Assembly: GCA_964035545.1 (NCBI GenBank)
Contig: OZ037765.1
Span: 34,423,504-34,487,503 of the forward strand
Direction of reading: 5' to 3'
Length of the DNA: 64,000 nucleotides
Source: Bugula neritina
Taxonomy: Eukaryota; Bryozoa; Gymnolaemata; Cheilostomatida; Bugulidae
Below are positions 58,946 to 64,000 of the stretch, one piece after another. The notes under the pieces were generated by a model, which ran no database searches, had not been told where the DNA came from, and saw only the letters and a program-made list of their open reading frames with translations. The position numbers and the translations under genes are program-made. Position 1 is the stretch's first letter. Every line of letters begins with the position of its first letter.

Positions 58946-59892
58946 GCTCAAATACTACAAGATTTTGTATCATGTGCAAGTTTGGTGACTTTGGCTTTAC
59001 TTTATTTTCCTCTGTTTTTACCAATTTTTAAATTTACACAGTATCGTCTTCTCCCAATCTCACCAAAGTTGCTCATAGGTGAACATTTTGAAGTACTTTT
59101 GTTATTTATTATCAAGTATGCTGTGAAACTGTGCAATGTTTGGTATTTGTGTACAAATTAACATGCAAATACTTTTCTCACTTTTATACTGCCTAAAGGA
59201 CAAATTTTAGAGGTGTGAATCTAAAATTATTATATTATTTATTTTACATTCCTATAATTGACCAAATAATTAACCCTAATCTTGTTATACATGCCTCAAA
59301 AACTGACCTTTGTCTGCATTCTGCCCACCGCTACAGCAAACGTGCCCTTTCTGATCATGTGACAGTATACTTAGCTAGTAAACTAAAACATTCTGTTTTA
59401 TTGTTTTCATCGTGTATTTGTAAATATTTTTTATCCATTGCATTATATAATATTATGGCAAGTAGTTTTTATACTTGAATATAACACTTTGTAATATAAC
59501 TACCACTATGAGTCATACTTGAATAGCATAAAAATTGATCAGCTAATAAAATTAGTCAGCATTTAGAGATATCGAGGCAGCGAGTATTGATTTACCATTA
59601 GGGGATCAACAAAAGAAATGAAAATAAAATGAGTGTCTTTCAGTTTCCCATGTGAAGGTATAGAAGGTGTAAGTAAATATTAGTCACCTTTATTTGTCCT
59701 TGGGGGTTTTGCTGAGCTTAAATAATTAAAATATGAATTGATGCATCATCCCAACCTAAACATAATTCTTTGAGTTCACAGCTGAATGGGTGAACAGAGA
59801 GAAGAGTACTGACTGTGGGAAAGTGGTTACAGGAAAAGAAAGAGAACAAGCGGAGCTTTGAGCTTATAAATTGTACATGTAATTACTACTGT

Positions 59893-59975
59893 GTGCCACC
59901 AATAGGGAGGGGAGCCACCAATAGGAAGGGGAGCCACCAATAGGGAGGAGAGGCACCAATAGGGAGGGGAGGCTG
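59893..59975. repeat. 20-bp minisatellite with CCAAT motifs
   Basis: Four copies of gccaccaatagggagggga, each with a CCAAT-type pentamer next to a G-rich run. Confidence 0.9.
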
Positions 59976-61211
59976 GACCATAAATAAACCCTTTGATTGG
60001 CTCAGTTATAATAATGTTTTACTTTGAAACTAAACTTGCTAATAACAACAACAGAGCTTATAGTTATGTAACTTAACAAGAGACTTGCAATTTTCTAAAT
60101 ACATGTTTAATAGTATTATCCCCCCCCCCCCCTTGTAATGTTGTTGTTCTTTTTGAACCACTCTAGAGTTACCAGTCAGACTACTTTTTCTTGATATTGG
60201 TTAATTTGTAAATCTCCAATACCTGCAAGACACATTGCCTTTAACAAGCAAAAGTGATGTAAAATGTCACGGAACCTGTGCGGACAAGTGAAGCTACAAG
60301 TAAAATAATATATAGTAAAAAAAAGTAACAAATAATGTGATCATTAAATACAGTAAAGTGTAATTTACATACAAAAATTATATATTACAAAACAATAGAA
60401 TAAACAATAGAATGATTTACATATAATATTATTTTCTACTCTTGCATAATATAATATATTACTAACATACATGAAATGCAACATTATGTGTTTTTTAAGA
60501 TATTGATAATAATATAATCATATTGAGAAATGCCCCATATCACTTGTTAGAAAGTGGTGAGTGTGTAGTAGTGTGTACCAGTATTATCAAGGTACGCTCA
60601 GTACACTTAATATGCTCATCTGATACTGTAGTTTAATAATTACCATATCATTGTAACAAATAGCTGCAGTATGAAATCACATTCCCTTACTTTGTCTACC
60701 GCTGCTGCCGGGCTGCCTGCCCTGGCGTAAGAGTCAGCTATCAAGCTGTGCACGAGCTAACTTCAAAACATTGTTAATTAATTCAGCCCAGCATGTCGCG
60801 TGTTTTTTCATTCTTAGATAGATACAGGGTAGCAGCAGCTAGCTATGGTGTGCAGGTCGTAGGTGTGTTTGTTATTAAACTGTGAAGTGTGCTCAGGTCA
60901 AACAGTGCTCTGTTAATTTAAACCTGCTCAGAATTTGTGAAGACTTGTATTTTAGCGGAATATTAAATACTTGAGCACGAGTTTGGTGCTCTACCTCTTA
61001 TCGCAGCTCTGTGCTGCATATATCTGCATTTAGTACTTACAAAGTTAGATATTACAAGCTAATAACATGTTTAGCAGAAGGATTTTTATCAAGTAAAAAC
61101 AAAGAAAACTTACAGCTTTGTCAAATAATGTAAAAGCTTTGAAATATCAAAAGTTAATGGTACAAGAATAGCAGCTTCTGATTTTGTTGAAAGTTGCAAG
61201 TTTCTATGCAC

Positions 61212-61392
61212 AATGCTGTAAGCGTAACTGTAAGTGTACACTGTAAGTGTACACTGTAAGTGTACACTGTAAGTGTACACTGTAAGTGTAGCTGTAAGTG
61301 TAACCTACACAATGCTGTAAGCGTAATTGTAAGTGTAACTGTAAGTATATACACTTACAGTGTAACTGTAAGTATACACTGTAAGTACAACC
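61212..61392. repeat. Array of gtaagtgtacact units, ends in inverted orientation
   Basis: About ten 6- to 13-bp units built from ctgtaagtgtaca. At 61345-61365 the units turn around (tatacacttacagtg), giving a local palindrome. Confidence 0.88.
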
Positions 61393-64000
61393 AATGCACT
61401 GAGCTACGCTAGCAGCATGGAGCCAGTGTAGAACTGATAAGAGAGAAAAACAACTTCAACACCTCCACTGATATTATTATTGCTTCACTACATAATTAAT
61501 GTTATTTTAAATTATTCCGATAGAGTTGAGCTTTGATTTGTGAGGTAGAAATGAGCCGTTTCACGGGAAGGTAATTACAGAGATTGGACGAGGTGATGTA
61601 AAGAAAGATGGAGACCCGCAGACGTCGGATTCTTCTGATGAAGTCTCACTTGAAACTAGACGTAGGCTGCTTCTATATGATTATATAACATGAGTTCTAG
61701 GAAACTGTCGCCAGAGATGCTATCACCATTTATTGTTATATAAAAGTTAACATATTAATACAAAGTGATAAAATCAAACTAAATTATTATTAAACTATTT
61801 TTGTATTTTGAGCTGCAATAATTCTTTAGTCCAAACCACTAACCAAACTGACAGTAATGGAACACTAATGTGTCTAATTTCTTATTATATAATTCAAATT
61901 TAGCGGTATAAAGTTAGTTTAGCTAAATTTGGCAAGAATCTTAGATATAATTCGGCTATAGATTGTGTAATAATTCTTAATTATGATGCTCTCAATGTGT
62001 GTTTAACCGTTAATGCATATAGTATTATATTTATATGCCCTTGGAAGATTTAGCACTGAATATGTTTGAATTGGGCCCCTAGATATCCAAGTACACCTTG
62101 TTTATTGTAAACAGTTGGTTTAAGAACAGTTAAAATAACAACACAAAGTGAGTATTGGACAGGCTTAGTGTCACTAGTAAATGGGGGTATTGTATAACAT
62201 AGTATCTTAAAATAATCTCAAATACTAAGAGAGGGAGATATACCCTGTAGAGTATATTGTCATAGGTACAAACTACTGCATTTAGATGTTATAAGAAGCA
62301 CCAATTTATGCATTTCTATAACTGCTTTTTGTAGTAATGCAAAATAAGAGGCATTTTCTCTTGAAAGAAAGCCCTAAATTTCATATTTTCATTACAAAAT
62401 GCTCCCTGCGTAACATATATTAATACTAGAGACAGCTAAAAAAGCTCTCTATAGCATCAAAAGTGCTGAAACGTGGAAAAATACTATTTACTCCTTTTCA
62501 GATGGTTTTAAGCTAATAAGCATTTCACAAATTTGACTAAAATATTTTTGAAAGTATTTAAAAATCTACTCTTAAATAGGATATTTCTATATTCTATTAA
62601 ATGATTCGTATTCATATAAAAAGCTGCTCCAATGTTTTCTTTAATAAATTCAATCAACTCTTAAAGCTACATCAAAGGCTTAACAAAACTATCAGTTTCA
62701 CAGTACAAGCTGTTTCAATTAAATTAATTTGTTGAGAGAAAGTTCGAACTCTTCAAGCTTCATTGAACACTATTGAGTATTTAGGGTAAACTTTCCTCCT
62801 ATAGGAAGTGTGAGGGTTCTAGCCCTTTTCTCCTCCTTTACAAGAACATAGTGGTTCAACCACAGAACTGGATATTGTGCTGAGAATACTGTCTTTATTA
62901 ATATTCATCTCTAACATTGGGCTACTTAGCTGTCTACATGCTGATGAAACGTATAATATTGTGTTGTGGACCCATTAGCACTTTTGTTCTAACTACTTCT
63001 TATGCAATACTTATTATTCTGCACTTTGGTTGTTCCTCGTGTAATTCTTATGCATACTTTTTGCTATAATTTCTCTTTGGTCACATAACTGAGGGATTTT
63101 AGCTGCCCTCCTACAGATATACTACATTATATGAATGTAGCAAATATTTGGGGTTCTTTTCTTCATTTTATTATTTGCAATGAGTTTATTTAGAGAGAAT
63201 ATCTTGAGTAACAGCTTAGCTCTGCATATTGTGTAGGTATATATTTCATAGTGAGTTATAGTAGCTTTGGATCTATAGGAATTGTACAGCTAATCAAAAG
63301 CTACATAGCACACTATTTATACTAGAGCTACCACAGTAAAACCTCAGGCTAATGTAGCAAAAATAGCCAACATTTTTCTCTTTTCCCCTTTCAAAGTGTC
63401 ATAATTGAATTTAAAAACAAAGGCCAAGTGGTTGTACAACTAATAACAGACGATTGAAGTGGATTGTGGTACAGCTGAGAGTCTCTCTACAGTTAGACTC
63501 AGCTATTAGACCTGCCGTAGTGCAGAGCAACCCTCATACGTGAAGCTGTAGAGAGAGTAGCAGAGGCCTGGGGTGATCATGTCACTGATAGTTGAATGTT
63601 ACAATTAAATACACTTATCTGGGTGTACATGTCACCTCTCTAAACAGCCCCCAGCGTCTCCATTCTACTGCCACTTGGATCATACAAACTCAACACAATT
63701 TACACGTCTTTCTGTTTGTCATAACAAGTTGAACAAATATTTCCGTGTGAGAAGAAGGTGTGAGAAAGAATGTAAGACTCCTGTTCATGGGACTATTTAA
63801 ACAGTCCTAAAATATCTTATAATATTTCTTTTATTTTTAGAACATTTCAAAGTAGACACAGATTATAAAAATATCCCATAATCAAGACAATATAAATTAA
63901 TGCTGCAGTTTCTAGGTTGTTTTAAATATTCCATATGAGGAATATTTTATAACTATACGTAGTACCATTACTGCAGTCTGCTAGGGCATTAGATGCAGTG

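Larger units (their letters stand above)
58946..64000. other. Neurogenin 3' flank, no gene seen
   Basis: 5 kb of AT-rich DNA with no coding evidence. It contains two small tandem arrays, a poly-C tract at about 60120-60133, and no recognisable RNA gene. It could hold regulatory DNA for the neurogenin gene. Confidence 0.5.

Noticed and set aside
1-64000. tRNA, rRNA or snRNA genes
   Set aside because: Looking by eye I found no complete A-box/B-box pair or conserved rRNA/snRNA segment; only the SINE-like A box at 45141-45226.

Overview
This is animal nuclear DNA. The genes are intron-rich with GT-AG splice sites, animal polyadenylation signals and a CR1/Jockey-like retroposon. The gene set includes a neurogenin-type bHLH gene and stargazin/claudin-fold genes. 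That set fits a eumetazoan, most likely an invertebrate bilaterian, but I cannot name the species. The DNA is AT-rich by eye and unusually full of mini- and microsatellites, mostly inside introns. I joined exons by hand from splice sites and codon phase. Seven gene models close in one frame from start to stop, an eighth (NOL11) is cut by the window edge, and a ninth (stargazin-like) has one unresolved junction.

Layout. 23-6548 (+): C-terminal part of a NOL11-like ribosome-biogenesis gene. 6807-8866 (-): a stargazin/CACNG-like four-pass membrane protein ending in a PDZ ligand. 11088-14908 (+): a second claudin-fold four-pass protein, head-to-head with the first. 15570-16585 (-): a CCSMST1-like mitochondrial membrane protein. 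18715-19762 (-): a dead non-LTR retroposon. 20386-27025 (+): complete MRE11 in ten exons. 28112-30704 (+): selenoprotein M, with an in-frame UGA selenocysteine codon and a SECIS-like hairpin in the 3' UTR. 30993-37268 (-): an unrecognised secreted protein with a duplicated domain and a 12-residue repeat. 38275-42569 (-): PTAR1-like prenyltransferase-alpha-repeat protein in eight exons. 45792-52500 (+): a CD225/dispanin-family protein whose first intron holds a 2.1 kb foldback element. 57943-58945 (+): neurogenin-like bHLH factor. From 58946 to the end I see no gene.

The most unusual signal is where the tandem repeats sit. In at least five genes the array starts exactly at a 5' splice site or ends exactly at a 3' splice site. 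In the clearest cases the unit is a copy of the exon-intron junction, so the real site is followed or preceded by many decoys. The best examples are the MRE11 intron 2 acceptor (about ten copies, each decoy leading to an immediate stop), the 27-bp donor array in the four-pass gene, and one intron of the secreted-protein gene built from a donor array meeting an acceptor array. This suggests that introns here grow by local tandem duplication seeded at splice junctions.

The genes are not one pathway. They are housekeeping genes (NOL11, MRE11, SELENOM, PTAR1, CCSMST1) mixed with membrane and developmental genes. The two adjacent four-pass genes are the only likely functional or ancestral cluster.
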